Of a stretch of DNA of 64,000 nt, positions 63,736 to 64,000 are shown piece after piece. A program made the translations under genes and the position numbers. The stretch spans positions 186,001 to 250,000 of the forward strand of contig NZ_JACAFP010000005.1 in the NCBI RefSeq assembly GCF_015354505.1. Reading direction: 5' to 3'. The notes under the pieces are model-generated. The model was not told where the DNA came from. It saw only the letters and a list, made by a program, of their open reading frames with translations, and did no database searches. This DNA comes from Microbacterium sp. UFMG61 (GTDB taxonomy: Bacteria > Actinomycetota > Actinomycetes > Actinomycetales > Microbacteriaceae). The stretch's first letter is position 1. The number at the start of each line of letters is the position of its first letter.

Positions 63736-64000
63736 ATGCGCGAAGTCTTCCACCAGTCCCTCGAGGACCTGCAGTCGCGCCTCGTCGAGATCGCAGACCT
63801 CGTCACGGTCTCGATCGACAAGGCCACCCGCGCGTTCGCCACGAGCGACGTCGCCCTCGCCGAAGAGGTCATCGCCGACGACGCGAAGATCGACGAGCTC
63901 GCGGTCGCTCTCGACGAGCAGGCCATCGAGATCCTCGCCCGCCAGCAGCCGGTCGCCCGCGATCTGCGCATCGTCGTCTTCGCACTGCGCGTGAGCGCGT
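63736..64000 (+). CDS. phoU: phosphate transport/signalling regulator PhoU (3' end cut by window edge)
   Basis: The first 88 residues of PhoU, which links the Pst phosphate transporter to SenX3. The sequence MREVFHQSLEDLQSRLVEIADLVTVSIDKATRAFATSDVALAEEVIADDAKIDELAVALDEQAIEILARQQPVARDLR is the first of PhoU's two helical bundles, with the (E/D)xxxD metal-binding pattern in the IDEL region and the LRxxxxALR start of the second helix pair. ATG at 63736 with AAAGG about 11 nt upstream. Divergent from senX3. Confidence 0.95.
   Translation, partial: MREVFHQSLEDLQSRLVEIADLVTVSIDKATRAFATSDVALAEEVIADDAKIDELAVALDEQAIEILARQQPVARDLRIVVFALRVSA

Overview
The window is one continuous piece of a high-GC actinobacterial chromosome, most likely Microbacteriaceae (Microbacterium-like). 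The evidence is the C50-carotenoid operon with split lycopene cyclase and elongase genes, Lsr2, CarD, fused IspDF, SenX3-RegX3-PhoU, an orphan WXG100 protein, a SepX/GlpR-type protein beside galU and rimJ, and many start codons placed 6-7 nt after a -10-like hexamer (leaderless mRNAs). I see no prophage, insertion sequence, CRISPR array or large island. Coding is dense, and no stretch longer than about 255 bp lacks a gene. hutU (left edge) and phoU (right edge) are cut by the window.

Layout. 1-3.4 kb: histidine utilisation genes hutU and hutH with a divergent IclR regulator. 3.4-4.7 kb: a lipoprotein with 17-residue repeats and an OmpA domain. 4.7-8.7 kb: tRNA-Ala, sepX-like, rimJ-like and galU facing a folate cyclo-ligase, an FmdB zinc ribbon and mscL. 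8.8-13.5 kb: a large SF1-helicase-like protein with broken ATPase motifs, divergent from an O6-alkylguanine transferase homologue that lacks its catalytic cysteine. 13.5-17 kb: acetate/monocarboxylate symporter with DUF485 partner, a RamA-like GAF-LuxR regulator, and lsr2. 17-25.7 kb: MarR (CrtR-like) regulator divergent from idi-crtE-crtB-crtI-crtYe-crtYf-crtEb-mmpL, which should make a C50 carotenoid such as decaprenoxanthin from IPP/DMAPP. 25.7-31.2 kb: tRNA-Arg, HNH protein, a possible 36-residue peptide ending in a terminator loop, M23 peptidase, DtxR-type regulator, serC, DUF3027 and a cold-shock protein. 31-37.5 kb: helicase-associated protein plus XPB helicase, an OmpR/histidine kinase pair, and a lone WXG100 protein.

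37.6-44.4 kb: groL with a perfect CIRCE operator, LytR_C protein, DUF3263, DUF2332, msrB, nitroreductase-like protein, YdcZ-type transporter, SRAP protein and MmcQ/YjbR protein. 44.4-49.2 kb: a two-gene ABC exporter followed by a NarL-type two-component system and an aldo/keto reductase. 49.3-53.9 kb: small genes, tRNA-Thr, a DsbA-fold protein without its CXXC cysteines, a UgpC/MsmK-type sugar-ABC ATPase and a DUF4032 protein. 53.9-61.5 kb: NAD(P)-binding protein, rlmB, cysS, succinate-semialdehyde dehydrogenase, an SDR, ispDF, carD and a lipoprotein. 61.6-64 kb: regX3-senX3 divergent from phoU, with GTTCACC/GTTAACC phosphate boxes between them.

Two themes stand out. First, several proteins keep a family fold but lack the catalytic residues (helicase-like, MGMT-like, DsbA-like, one SDR). 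The first two are divergent neighbours and are the best candidates for an undescribed DNA-transaction function. Second, at least twenty genes appear leaderless, and the word GGATGCC/GGCATCC is strongly over-represented on both strands.
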